7,865 bases of DNA from CANIZL01 sp043788645 (GCA_043788645.1 JAYVTS010000299.1:1-7865), one strand, 5' to 3'; counted from the first letter of the stretch, positions 1-7,295 are shown. Notes: a model not told the origin generated them from the sequence alone. Program-made: numbers and translations.

Positions 1-132
1 CTGGCCGGCCGATTCTAATATTGGCCAGTGGTTCATCCGCCGCCGGATAGTCCGCGCATGCCACCGCCGAAAAACCATCCGCAACCTCCAGGGTAGGAAA
101 GGTTTCAGAAGGTAGTACGTTCGATTTCGCAC
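1..132 (-). CDS. N-terminal 44 codons of an unidentified gene that runs off the window (possible polysaccharide deacetylase)
   Basis: A minus-strand frame is open from a GTG at 132-130 to the window edge after an in-frame TGA at 153-151. The peptide is strongly basic and aromatic (YYLLKPF at residues 6-12, an arginine-rich stretch at 16-32, then NHWPILESAG at 34-43). From memory, a basic YYxLKP segment followed by WPI resembles the start of polysaccharide deacetylases found in exosortase-linked polysaccharide clusters. The catalytic region lies outside the window, so this is a weak inference. A second start, ATG at 78-76, has a good GGAGG six bases upstream (88-84), the clearest ribosome binding site in the window, but would drop the YYLLKP segment. 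Another frame is also open here, so even the frame choice is not certain. The gene lies 96 nt after the Wzz stop on the same strand and is probably part of the operon. Confidence 0.42.
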   Translation of the reverse strand, partial: MRNRTYYLLKPFLPWRLRMVFRRWHARTIRRRMNHWPILESAGQ

Positions 133-228
133 AGGCAGACTTCGTCCCCGTCAATTCGCAGCACAGGCGATTGTTGGCGCGAGAACAATTACTTTTGGCA
201 CTGCCCCGGAATTAACCGGACGAAATGA

Positions 229-2511
229 TCAGATGTCGGCGTCGAGACTCCCCGGCACATAACGGCGATGTTTATTGAACACCGCCACTACATTCGAGTT
301 GTTTTCCGCTAACAATCGCACGGCTTGCACGGCTCGTCCCACCAGGGTTTTTTCGCAATCTAACACCATCACATTCACGTCCAACAGGCCGGCCACTCGC
401 GCCGTTATGCTGATTTGTGAAACCGGGGGGAGATCAAAGATAATATAGTCGTAATCGCTGGCTTGGATTTTGGGGACGAGATCGGAAATGGTCTTCGGAA
501 AAACTCCGATCCGGCTGCCTTGTTGATCGGCCAAAGAAACTGCATAAAGCTGTTCGTGAACCATAGCCGACTGGCGTTCACCTCCATCCAAGACATCCTG
601 GATTTTCGCCACGGCTTGACCACGCTGAAACGGGTGAGCCGACGGGCCAGTAGCCGAATTGACGTCAATATACAATACTTTACCTTCGCCAGTCTCCGAC
701 AAAGAGGCAGCCAACGCGGCCGCCAATTCAGTGACGCCGGTTCCCTTTCCGCAGCTTGTCAGCCCAATCAGTTTGGGTTTATGGTCTAATTCGCGCTGTT
801 CAAAATGCTTGATGAGTCGGTCTCGAAGCGCCTCCGCGTAGGGAACCAGGACCTTAGTTTCCGTCCCGGCGGTTGCTCCATTCGGAGTGAGGTTTTTGAC
901 GATTGACTTGGGAGTTCTGCCAAATTTTAGACGTGGTATGGAAAGGATCAGGGGAATCCCCAATTGATCGACCACTTGCCGCCGGCGACGAAGTGTCTTG
1001 TCGATGAAGAATTCGAGCAGTGCCGCCATGCCAAGACCCAGGAATGGCCCTCCGAGCAGGAGTCCCGTAGCAATTTTTAATTCCTTCCCCACAGCCGGAT
1101 GTGCTGTGGACGCCGATTCAATGACTGAAATATTGGCTAGGCGTGAACTGCTCGCGACGACCTCTTCGGCGATGGCTCGTTCGAGGGCGGAGTTTAAGAA
1201 AGAAAATTCCTTGTTCGCCTCTTCAAGTTTCCGTTGAGCCTGAGCAACGCTTGATTCTTTGTTGGCAAGAAGGCGTGCCCGAGTCCTAATCGTCTCAAGT
1301 TGTTCGCGGAGTTTGCCCAGCTTTGCCTCAAGCGAAGCGATTCGAGCCAAACCCGCCGCTTTTTCCTTTGCGAGCACTTCAGCTGCGGCATCGCCCGCGG
1401 AAGAAGCTGCCGCTAGTTTTGGGTCTACAACTTTTGGTAAGTTCGTTAGGCCGGGGTGGGCGGCCACTAGGTTGTTCAGATCGCGAACCACATTGGTGAG
1501 TTGGGCCGCAACCGGTCGCAAGAACGAACTCGACGGACTAAAGGTCAACAGGAGTTCCTGCTGACGACGGCCGAGGGATTCATACTTGGTGATCAGTGAC
1601 CGGAAACTGCTCACGACGGCTGGGTCTGTCTCCCTAATCGGCTCCGGCGCCTGGTTCGCCGAACTTGATGACTCAAGATTCTTCTTAGGAACAGAATTAG
1701 GTTCGGAATTGGTCTTGACGCGAAACGGTGCTTGAGCCTCGGCCAACAGGGCTTCCGTCGTTAAAACCTCTATTTCGATGCTTGATTCGTGCCCAGCCAG
1801 CAGGCGACGAGATTCCGCGAGCGGAAGGGTCAAATTCAATTCACTTTCCTTAGTTCGAAGTTCGCCTTCTCGGTCTTCGACCAGTTTTCGCTTAAAGTCG
1901 TACTTGCGGCGCAAATCTTCAAGTTGGTCAATCGATCCGTGAACCCGCGCGTGCAATCGGAGGTATCGTTCGATCAACGTTCTCACAACGTCGCGAGCAA
2001 CCGAGGGATCGGGATGCCGGAAACTGACCTGAATGATCGAAGTTTTTGGAACGAGGGTTAGATCCAGCCCGGAACGGATCAGGCCTGCGGCCTTGCCTTC
2101 GGAATCTCCCCCTCCCGCCGCCTTCAACACGTTGGTTGCTCCCAGCGCAGCCACCACATCACGCGCCAAGTCGCCGCTGTGAAGTAGCTCCATCTCGGAC
2201 GCAATCATGCTGCTGCTTCGAGCGTCAGGACTGAGAATCTTGTCGTTTGAATCGACCGCACTTCCCGAATGACTCTCGACCACATATCGCACCATCACCT
2301 TCGCATCGGATGCATACTCCGTGTTTGCAGTATATAACGTCAGTCCGCCGGCTACCAAACCCAACAAGGTCGCCAGCAATATCTTCCATTTATGACGGAA
2401 AAGAGCATAGGTCAGATCCTCAATCTGGATCGCTGATCCGCTTTCAGGAGAACTCAGCGGTCTTCCTGTCGCTCGGACGTTCAGTAATGGATTGGAAATA
2501 GGACTCCTCAT
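229..2511 (-). CDS. Wzz-type polysaccharide chain-length / export protein with C-terminal tyrosine-kinase-like (degenerate P-loop) domain
   Basis: This is an inner-membrane co-polymerase of the PCP-2a type, which controls chain length and export of a surface polysaccharide. I place the start at ATG 2511-2509 (760 aa, 16 nt after the FemAB stop); an in-frame TTG at 2550 would add 13 residues overlapping the upstream gene. Visible layout: short cytoplasmic N-terminus, TM1 about residues 41-62, Wzz periplasmic domain, a Ser/Pro-rich linker about 262-297, coiled-coil stretches about 192-262 and 385-450, a proline-containing approach and TM2 about 480-504, then a cytoplasmic ATPase-like domain. 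The Walker-B-like segment YDYIIFDLPP (687-696) is intact. The P-loop position reads SCGKGTGVT (586-594) instead of GxGK[ST], so the usual catalytic lysine is missing. VLYIDVN replaces the hhhDxDxR of Walker A'. The last 30 residues hold one tyrosine rather than a cluster. Kinase activity is therefore doubtful; the chain-length role is well supported. Confidence 0.88.
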   Translation of the reverse strand: MRSPISNPLLNVRATGRPLSSPESGSAIQIEDLTYALFRHKWKILLATLLGLVAGGLTLYTANTEYASDAKVMVRYVVESHSGSAVDSNDKILSPDARSSSMIASEMELLHSGDLARDVVAALGATNVLKAAGGGDSEGKAAGLIRSGLDLTLVPKTSIIQVSFRHPDPSVARDVVRTLIERYLRLHARVHGSIDQLEDLRRKYDFKRKLVEDREGELRTKESELNLTLPLAESRRLLAGHESSIEIEVLTTEALLAEAQAPFRVKTNSEPNSVPKKNLESSSSANQAPEPIRETDPAVVSSFRSLITKYESLGRRQQELLLTFSPSSSFLRPVAAQLTNVVRDLNNLVAAHPGLTNLPKVVDPKLAAASSAGDAAAEVLAKEKAAGLARIASLEAKLGKLREQLETIRTRARLLANKESSVAQAQRKLEEANKEFSFLNSALERAIAEEVVASSSRLANISVIESASTAHPAVGKELKIATGLLLGGPFLGLGMAALLEFFIDKTLRRRRQVVDQLGIPLILSIPRLKFGRTPKSIVKNLTPNGATAGTETKVLVPYAEALRDRLIKHFEQRELDHKPKLIGLTSCGKGTGVTELAAALAASLSETGEGKVLYIDVNSATGPSAHPFQRGQAVAKIQDVLDGGERQSAMVHEQLYAVSLADQQGSRIGVFPKTISDLVPKIQASDYDYIIFDLPPVSQISITARVAGLLDVNVMVLDCEKTLVGRAVQAVRLLAENNSNVVAVFNKHRRYVPGSLDADI
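730..756 (-). other. Degenerate P-loop site in the kinase-like domain of the Wzz protein
   Basis: Codons for SCGKGTGVT lie where bacterial tyrosine kinases carry the Walker A GxGK[ST]T motif. A lysine is present, but five residues before the threonine rather than next to it, so neither the classical nor the MinD-type deviant P-loop spacing is met. I read the codons directly and see no frameshift: the frame continues cleanly into the Walker-B-like segment at about 434-453. Confidence 0.7.
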
Positions 2512-2527
2512 CGTACAAATAGCCAAT

Positions 2528-3652
2528 TCAAGCAGCGTACCGATACGCAACCTGCCCTAAAAGACTAGCCGTCCAGACTGGCAACCGCTTGAAGCAATTT
2601 ACCTGCCAACCGCTTGTTTTGTCTTTCAACATATTCAGCCGATTCTTATGCAGGTCAATGCAGTAGTACGCAAGTTGCGTTTCGATGGCGCCCCAGCCTT
2701 GCTTGAATCGGCGGAGCCCTTCATTCGCCAATGAACTGCGTCCCAGGTCCATCCACGAGCACCCCAGGCTAGCCGCATGGCGGAGGCCAGTCCACATAAC
2801 TCGCTGATTGGGGCGAGTATCGAGCGAGCGACCGTCCGAAGCCCCAAATTTATAAACGGCACGTCTACCAAACTTTAGAAAGACAGCGCCGGCCACCGGT
2901 GAGTCTCCCGCCAGGACAACGAACCCAAAACCTCTGGACAGTAACCATTTGTGCAGGTTGGCAAAAAATCGCCATGGCTGAGGGGGCGAACCTTGACGAC
3001 GACGGGTCAGGCAGTGAAGACGGTAGTAGGCTTGAACCAACGGGAGGTCAGATCCGACCTGCATGGGCAACCCGGCGAGCTCGGCCTGCCGAAGGCTCCG
3101 CCGCGTCGCCGACCCACACTGTTTCTGTTGAATTTCATCCGTCTCCGCCAAAGATACTTCATGGTTGGCAAAGAGAACCGACGATGATCGGGGCACTTCA
3201 GAGTCCGGTTTGGGACGAAATTCGATCTGCTGCCAAGATTGTAATCGGGCTAGAACCCCGGCGGCGGCCAATAACCGACTAGAAACAGCCAAGTCTACTC
3301 GCTTCTCTGCCTTCAAGAACCTTGGCTCTAAATCATGGCCGGAATCGCCCAGGGGCAAAAGGAACGGGCAACAATCCGTGAACGGAAGCGAAATACCCCG
3401 TTTTCGCCCTAAAATCCCGTAAACCTCCATGAAGGCGAGGAGCGCGTCCGCTTTTCCATCGTGACGCTGGACCAAATACTTCGGGAGAAAACCATAGGTG
3501 TTCACCAAGACGGCCGCCCAAGCCGCCGAATGGTAAACCGTAGCATCCGGATGCCCAGCTACTTGGTGGTCCCAGTCCGCCTCCGTCAGCGGATTTACCA
3601 CCTCAAACCCCTCCAGTGAACTCGGTTCCGAAACGGGAATCATATCAGACAC
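2528..3652 (-). CDS. FemAB-like GNAT-fold acyl/aminoacyltransferase of the polysaccharide cluster
   Basis: The 374-aa protein has the two-lobed FemAB/GNAT layout with the best-conserved motifs in the second lobe: AVYKFGASD (265-273), WMDLGRSS (300-307) and RRFKQGWGA (314-322). The YKxGASD...DLGR...FKxxWG pattern is typical of FemAB-related proteins encoded in exopolysaccharide clusters, including those linked to exosortase/PEP-CTERM systems. Classical FemAB proteins transfer amino acids from tRNA onto peptidoglycan; the substrate of the polysaccharide-associated group is not known, so modification of a glycan or lipid-linked intermediate is inference. There is no signal peptide or membrane helix, so it should be cytoplasmic. 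The start is GTG at 3652-3650, overlapping the aminotransferase stop by 8 nt; ATG at 3643-3641 (codon 4) begins one base after that stop and is equally plausible. Either way translation is probably coupled. Confidence 0.8.
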   Translation of the reverse strand: MSDMIPVSEPSSLEGFEVVNPLTEADWDHQVAGHPDATVYHSAAWAAVLVNTYGFLPKYLVQRHDGKADALLAFMEVYGILGRKRGISLPFTDCCPFLLPLGDSGHDLEPRFLKAEKRVDLAVSSRLLAAAGVLARLQSWQQIEFRPKPDSEVPRSSSVLFANHEVSLAETDEIQQKQCGSATRRSLRQAELAGLPMQVGSDLPLVQAYYRLHCLTRRRQGSPPQPWRFFANLHKWLLSRGFGFVVLAGDSPVAGAVFLKFGRRAVYKFGASDGRSLDTRPNQRVMWTGLRHAASLGCSWMDLGRSSLANEGLRRFKQGWGAIETQLAYYCIDLHKNRLNMLKDKTSGWQVNCFKRLPVWTASLLGQVAYRYAA

Positions 3653-4784
3653 ATTTTCTTTGGACCGCCAAGTGGGTCACGATCTTTCGTAGTGTTTTGG
3701 CCACTCGCTCAAGCTGAACCCGCGTCAGCTCCGGGTAAAGCGGTAGCGATAGTAACTCTTCACTCAACCGCTCGGTGACCGGTAACGATCCCCGGCGAAG
3801 GCCCAAAGCACCATACGCCTCTTGAAGATGGATTGGAACTGGGTAATGGATTCCGCATACAATGTCGGCGTCCGTCATGGCCTGCAAAACCGCGTCCCGT
3901 TCGCGAACTCGGATGCAATAGAGATGCCACGCTGGATCAGCGTAAGAAGCCGCCGTGGGAAGCAAAATCCCAGGGGCTCCGGTCAGATGTAACCGATACG
4001 CCGCCGCATGTCTCCGACGAGCGTCGTTCCAAGCTCCGAGGTGCCGTAATTTTACTCGGAGGACCGCCGCCTGAATCCCGTCCATTCGAGCGTTCCAACC
4101 GATATTCACATGGCGATACTTGGTCGTCTGACCATGGTTCCGCATTCTCCGGAGTTTGTCGGCCAACTCCGCGTCATCCGTCACAATGGCTCCGGCGTCG
4201 CCCATGGATCCGAGGTTTTTCCCAGGATAAAAACTGAAGCAACCCGTGGCCCCAAAAGTCCCCGCGTAACGTCCACGGTATTTAGCGCCGTGACCCTGAC
4301 ACGCATCCTCAATGACCGGGATATTATACTGGCGTGAGATCTTTAAAATCGAGTCCATGTCAGCCGGATGACCAAACAAATGCACGGGAATGATGGCTTT
4401 GGTGCGGGGCGTGATCGCCCGAGCCAAAAGGGTTGGATCCATCGTGCAGGTCGAGGCATCGACATCCACAAAGACTGGCGTGGCCGAGGCGAACGAAATC
4501 GCTTCCGCCGTGGCGATGAAGGAATTTGAAACCGTGATGACTTCGTCACCCACGCCAATCCCCAGCGCCAAAAGGCTCAGCCAAAGCGCTTCCGTGCCAC
4601 TGCCCACGCCAATCACCTGGCGGGAACCGCAGAAAGCGCCAAATTCCTCTTCAAAACGCGCGACCATCGGCCCGCCGGCAAAGGCAGAAGCGTCTATCAC
4701 TTCGGCGATCGCAGCCTCTAGCTCTCCGCGTAACGCCCGATGCTGGACGCTCAAATCGACAAAAGGGATCCCAGTCGAAATCAT
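3645..4784 (-). CDS. DegT/DnrJ/EryC1 family PLP-dependent sugar-nucleotide aminotransferase (WlbC/WbpE/GnnB-like)
   Basis: The enzyme transfers an amino group, usually from glutamate, to a keto-sugar nucleotide. Its 379 aa are standard length for the family. It shows the expected fold type I landmarks: substrate/PLP phosphate loop GSGTEAL (61-67), ED at 159-160 followed by AxQxHGA for the PLP ring nitrogen, and the Schiff-base lysine K189 in GCFSFYPGKNLGS (181-193). RNHG (215-218), NARMDGIQAA (231-240) and HYPVPIHLQEAY (313-324) also match the family. The ATG at 4784-4782 overlaps the TGA of the acyltransferase as ATGA, a classic coupling arrangement. With a dehydrogenase and an acyltransferase directly upstream, the likely substrate is a UDP-3-keto-GlcNAc or its 6-uronate, giving a 3-amino sugar. 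A dTDP-3-amino-hexose route (FdtB/QdtB) is possible, but no ketoisomerase gene is visible. Confidence 0.92.
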   Translation of the reverse strand: MISTGIPFVDLSVQHRALRGELEAAIAEVIDASAFAGGPMVARFEEEFGAFCGSRQVIGVGSGTEALWLSLLALGIGVGDEVITVSNSFIATAEAISFASATPVFVDVDASTCTMDPTLLARAITPRTKAIIPVHLFGHPADMDSILKISRQYNIPVIEDACQGHGAKYRGRYAGTFGATGCFSFYPGKNLGSMGDAGAIVTDDAELADKLRRMRNHGQTTKYRHVNIGWNARMDGIQAAVLRVKLRHLGAWNDARRRHAAAYRLHLTGAPGILLPTAASYADPAWHLYCIRVRERDAVLQAMTDADIVCGIHYPVPIHLQEAYGALGLRRGSLPVTERLSEELLSLPLYPELTRVQLERVAKTLRKIVTHLAVQRKCV

Positions 4785-5290
4785 ACTCTCTGGGGAATAT
4801 CGGTCTCAATGGGCAGGGACCTTAGAAATTTCGCTGGGTTGCCTGCGACCACCGACCAAGCGGGGACATCTTTCGTGACCACGCTGCCCGCGCCGATTAG
4901 TGCTCCCTCTCCCACCGAGATCCCACAAAGGAGGGTGGTACCAGATCCGATTGACGCCCGTCGCCCAATCCGGGTAGGCAAACAAGTCCAGTCCTCGCGC
5001 CCTTGCAGTTGTCCGTTCGCCATCGTCGCCCGGGGGAAAAGGTCGTTGGTAAAGGTCACATTATGACCCACAAAAACCTCATCCTCCAGCTCAACCCCTT
5101 CACAAATAAAAGTGTGGCTGGATATTTTGCATCGTTTTCCGATCCGCACTCCCCGCTGAATCTCGACAAAACAACCGATCCGCGTCTCCTCGCCGATCTC
5201 GCATCCATACAAGTTTACATATCCGTACAAGACCACCCCCTGTCCCAAAGACACATCGTGGGCCACAAGCTGGTGCGCGGGTGGGTTCAA
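4781..5290 (-). CDS. Left-handed beta-helix N-acyltransferase for an amino-sugar nucleotide (WlbB/WbpD or FdtC/QdtC-like)
   Basis: A 169-aa hexapeptide-repeat enzyme expected to acetylate the amino group made by the adjacent aminotransferase, using acetyl-CoA. Imperfect hexapeptide turns run from about residue 12 to 150 (VSLGQG, CEIGEE, TRIGCF, VRIGKR, TRIGRR, ISVGEG, ALIGAG). The block KISSHTFICEGV (55-66), VFVGHNVTFTND (72-83) and FPRA (85-88), and the C-terminal VVAGNPAK (147-154), are hallmarks of the 3-amino-sugar acetyltransferases. The start is a TTG at 5290-5288; no ATG is available before the upstream in-frame stop, and the next alternative is a GTG at codon 9. The N-terminal NPPAHQLV aligns with the usual HPTAIV opening, which favours the TTG. 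No Shine-Dalgarno is seen. It begins 32 nt after the dehydrogenase stop and overlaps the aminotransferase start by 4 nt. Confidence 0.9.
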   Translation of the reverse strand: MNPPAHQLVAHDVSLGQGVVLYGYVNLYGCEIGEETRIGCFVEIQRGVRIGKRCKISSHTFICEGVELEDEVFVGHNVTFTNDLFPRATMANGQLQGREDWTCLPTRIGRRASIGSGTTLLCGISVGEGALIGAGSVVTKDVPAWSVVAGNPAKFLRSLPIETDIPQRV

Positions 5291-5322
5291 GGTTTGGCTG
5301 GAAAAGATTCTGAACCAGCAAG

Positions 5323-6342
5323 CTACGTCAAACTAACCGCCACGCCACCGCGGGAGAGTGATTGATTCGCAGCCTCAATGATGCGGACAATTTCCCGCCC
5401 TTGGGCGCCATCCGTCAAAGGGCGAGCCCGATCACGAACGCAGTCGATAAAATGCTGGCATTCCAACTTGAGCGGTTCCTCGTTGAGCACGTTCGGAGTC
5501 ACGACATCCCCGTAGTGGTAGGCAAATTGGAACTCGGCAAAGGTGTCAAAATACGGCGGGACCTCGACGCGCGAGTTCAGAACTCGAATCTTGTTATGCC
5601 CGGCAACGTCATCGTAGGCGATCATTTTTCGGGTGCCTACGATGTTGACTTCACGAGTTTTAAGCGGATTCAGCCAACTGCTTTCGATGGTAGCGGAACG
5701 ATTTTTGGAAAAAGTGAGCCACATGAAGGCGACGTCTTGAATCGTGGGACTGAGGTTGGAGGAGCCGTGGCAATTGACCGTTTGGGGCGATTCTCCGAAA
5801 ATCGCCAAGATGATCGATAGGTCGTGCGGCGCGAGATCCCAAACGACATTGATATCCTTCTGGACGATTCCCAGATTGAGGCGCCGGGTCGAAACGTGGC
5901 GCACCTCCCCAATCTCTCCAGACGCAATGATTTCCCGCAATTTGCGCACGGCCGGCGAGTACAAGAACGTATGTCCGACCATCAAAACCAGAGATCGCTC
6001 CGCGGCTACCTGGATGAGTTCGTCACACTCCCGACAACTCATGGCCATCGGCTTTTCAATGCAAACGTGTTTTCCGGCGACCAAACATGCTCGTGCAATC
6101 TCAAAATGAGACGGCGCTCCGGTCGCAACGGCTACTGCATCCACCCCGGCGGATCGGATAAATTCTCCAAACTGATCAAAACCAGCCACCTGGGGATGCA
6201 ATTCCCTCATGTGGGCCAAGCGGGGGGGGCGGCTATCACAGACTGCCGCAAGCTTTACCAACGGCAAACTCGCAAAATTGCGGGCCAGATTGGGCCCCCA
6301 GTATCCGCAGCCAACCACGCCCACTGAAATCTCGTGTGCCAT
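5323..6342 (-). CDS. Gfo/Idh/MocA family NAD(P)-dependent sugar-nucleotide dehydrogenase (GnnA / 3-dehydrogenase-like)
   Basis: A 339-aa soluble oxidoreductase that probably oxidises the C3 hydroxyl of a UDP-sugar to a ketone, feeding the aminotransferase two genes downstream. The N-terminal Rossmann fold has GCGYWG at 11-16, and the family signature EKP is at 96-98 with the expected catalytic K97. A second conserved set, RLNLG (154-158) and WDLAPHD (168-174) with a likely catalytic H173, marks the substrate domain. Length and C-terminus (EPLKLECQHF, 288-298) are normal. The GCGYWGPNLARNF opening differs from what I remember of the WlbA/WbpB opening (GAAGYIAPRHM) and looks closer to the UDP-GlcNAc 3-dehydrogenase/GnnA side of the family, so I do not assign a symbol. 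The start is ATG 6342-6340, 18 nt after the sugar transferase stop, with no recognisable Shine-Dalgarno. Confidence 0.9.
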   Translation of the reverse strand: MAHEISVGVVGCGYWGPNLARNFASLPLVKLAAVCDSRPPRLAHMRELHPQVAGFDQFGEFIRSAGVDAVAVATGAPSHFEIARACLVAGKHVCIEKPMAMSCRECDELIQVAAERSLVLMVGHTFLYSPAVRKLREIIASGEIGEVRHVSTRRLNLGIVQKDINVVWDLAPHDLSIILAIFGESPQTVNCHGSSNLSPTIQDVAFMWLTFSKNRSATIESSWLNPLKTREVNIVGTRKMIAYDDVAGHNKIRVLNSRVEVPPYFDTFAEFQFAYHYGDVVTPNVLNEEPLKLECQHFIDCVRDRARPLTDGAQGREIVRIIEAANQSLSRGGVAVSLT

Positions 6343-6360
6343 CTTAAATTGGGGTCAGGC

Positions 6361-7263
6361 TTAACTAAGCTTAATTCCCTGCGCCGAACGGGCTCCGGTC
6401 GAGTTACCGACGCGACCCGTCTCCGCTGGCAAATTCATGACTTTGGAGTCCGGACCTGGCCAATACCGAGTGAGTTGGAGTACCTGAGCAACGAGGATGG
6501 CGGGAGTACCGGCCAGAATTTTCAGGTCGAGCGAGAATGAGCAATTTCGGCTATACTGCAAATCAAGGTAGATCATCTGGTCAAACGTCGTGTCGTTTTT
6601 TCCGGACACCTGCCACAGTCCGGTTAGGCCCGGGGTCACGTTAAAGCGTTTCAGGTCTTCTCCGGCAAAAAACGGGAACTCATAATCGGCGCAAGGTCTC
6701 GGCCCTACCAAGCTCATTTCGCCTCGCAAGATATTCCAAACTTGAGGCAATTCGTCTAATCCAGCCGCCCGAATCCATTTTCCGAGCGGAAAGAGCCGTG
6801 GATCGTCTCGATCCATCTTTTTCAGGGGGACACCCCGGGCCACTAACTTCGTCATATGGGCCACATGCGATTTTACTTCTGCATTCAGGTCCATCGTTCG
6901 GAACTTGAAACACCGGAACGGCTGTCCTTGATAGCCAATTCGTTTTTGAACAAAGAAAGCGGGTCCTGCGGAGATGAGTTTTATAGCAACCCAGAGGAGC
7001 AGCATCACCGGGCCGAAAAGTGGGAACCAAAGTAACAGGAGCCCCAAATCCATACTGCGCTTCCAAAGTGGAAGGCCGCCCCGCGGCCTCTTCAGGCCAG
7101 CTGACGACGATTCACGATCCTGCTTTTCGGAGGAAAAGCTGACCGTAGTTTTGGGAACCGACGCATCGCCGGTAGTGTTGCCCAGCACTTCACGTGATGC
7201 TCCCGTTCCTCGCCGGTCAGACGAAGCACCGTTTTTCTGATTCTTTTTATGCCGACGATTCAT
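6361..7263 (-). CDS. Polyprenyl-phosphate sugar-1-phosphate transferase (bacterial sugar transferase, monotopic PGT family)
   Basis: This membrane enzyme starts repeat-unit assembly by moving a sugar-1-phosphate from a UDP-sugar to undecaprenyl phosphate. I use ATG 7263-7261 (300 aa); an in-frame TTG at 7329 would add 22 residues. Signature elements in order: KRSMD (68-72), a hydrophobic membrane segment about 73-98 with an internal proline, KRIG (107-110), FKFRTM (119-124), the catalytic Asp-Glu pair in LDELPQ (169-174), MSLVGPRP (183-190) and PGLTGLWQVSGK (211-222). This is the short form: the four extra N-terminal helices of WbaP/WcaJ-type enzymes are absent and replaced by about 65 polar, Ser/Lys/Arg-rich residues that look disordered. 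A further hydrophilic tail of about 30 residues follows the catalytic domain. It is the first gene of the run and sits downstream of a long leader. The sugar specificity cannot be read from the sequence. Confidence 0.93.
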   Translation of the reverse strand: MNRRHKKNQKNGASSDRRGTGASREVLGNTTGDASVPKTTVSFSSEKQDRESSSAGLKRPRGGLPLWKRSMDLGLLLLWFPLFGPVMLLLWVAIKLISAGPAFFVQKRIGYQGQPFRCFKFRTMDLNAEVKSHVAHMTKLVARGVPLKKMDRDDPRLFPLGKWIRAAGLDELPQVWNILRGEMSLVGPRPCADYEFPFFAGEDLKRFNVTPGLTGLWQVSGKNDTTFDQMIYLDLQYSRNCSFSLDLKILAGTPAILVAQVLQLTRYWPGPDSKVMNLPAETGRVGNSTGARSAQGIKLS

Positions 7264-7276
7264 GACTGACGATTCT

Positions 7277-7295
7277 GGACTCCCCTCCCTAGTCC
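7277..7295 (-). promoter_or_regulatory. Small hairpin presenting a Shine-Dalgarno-like purine tract ahead of the sugar transferase
   Basis: On the minus strand GGACT (7295-7291) can pair with AGTCC (7281-7277), leaving a 9-nt loop AGGGAGGGG (7290-7282). The loop is the only strong purine tract before the ATG at 7263, but it ends 18 nt upstream of it, too far for a normal ribosome binding site. The five-base-pair stem is short and could be chance. Confidence 0.2.

Noticed and set aside
205..220. CCGG...CCGG inverted repeat after the Wzz stop as a terminator
   Set aside because: The stem is only 4 bp and no T-run follows on the minus strand, and the next gene seems to continue the operon.
463..789. 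Plus-strand ORFs within the Wzz gene and similar plus-strand ORFs across other genes
   Set aside because: They are antisense to proteins with clear family motifs and have no recognisable domains.
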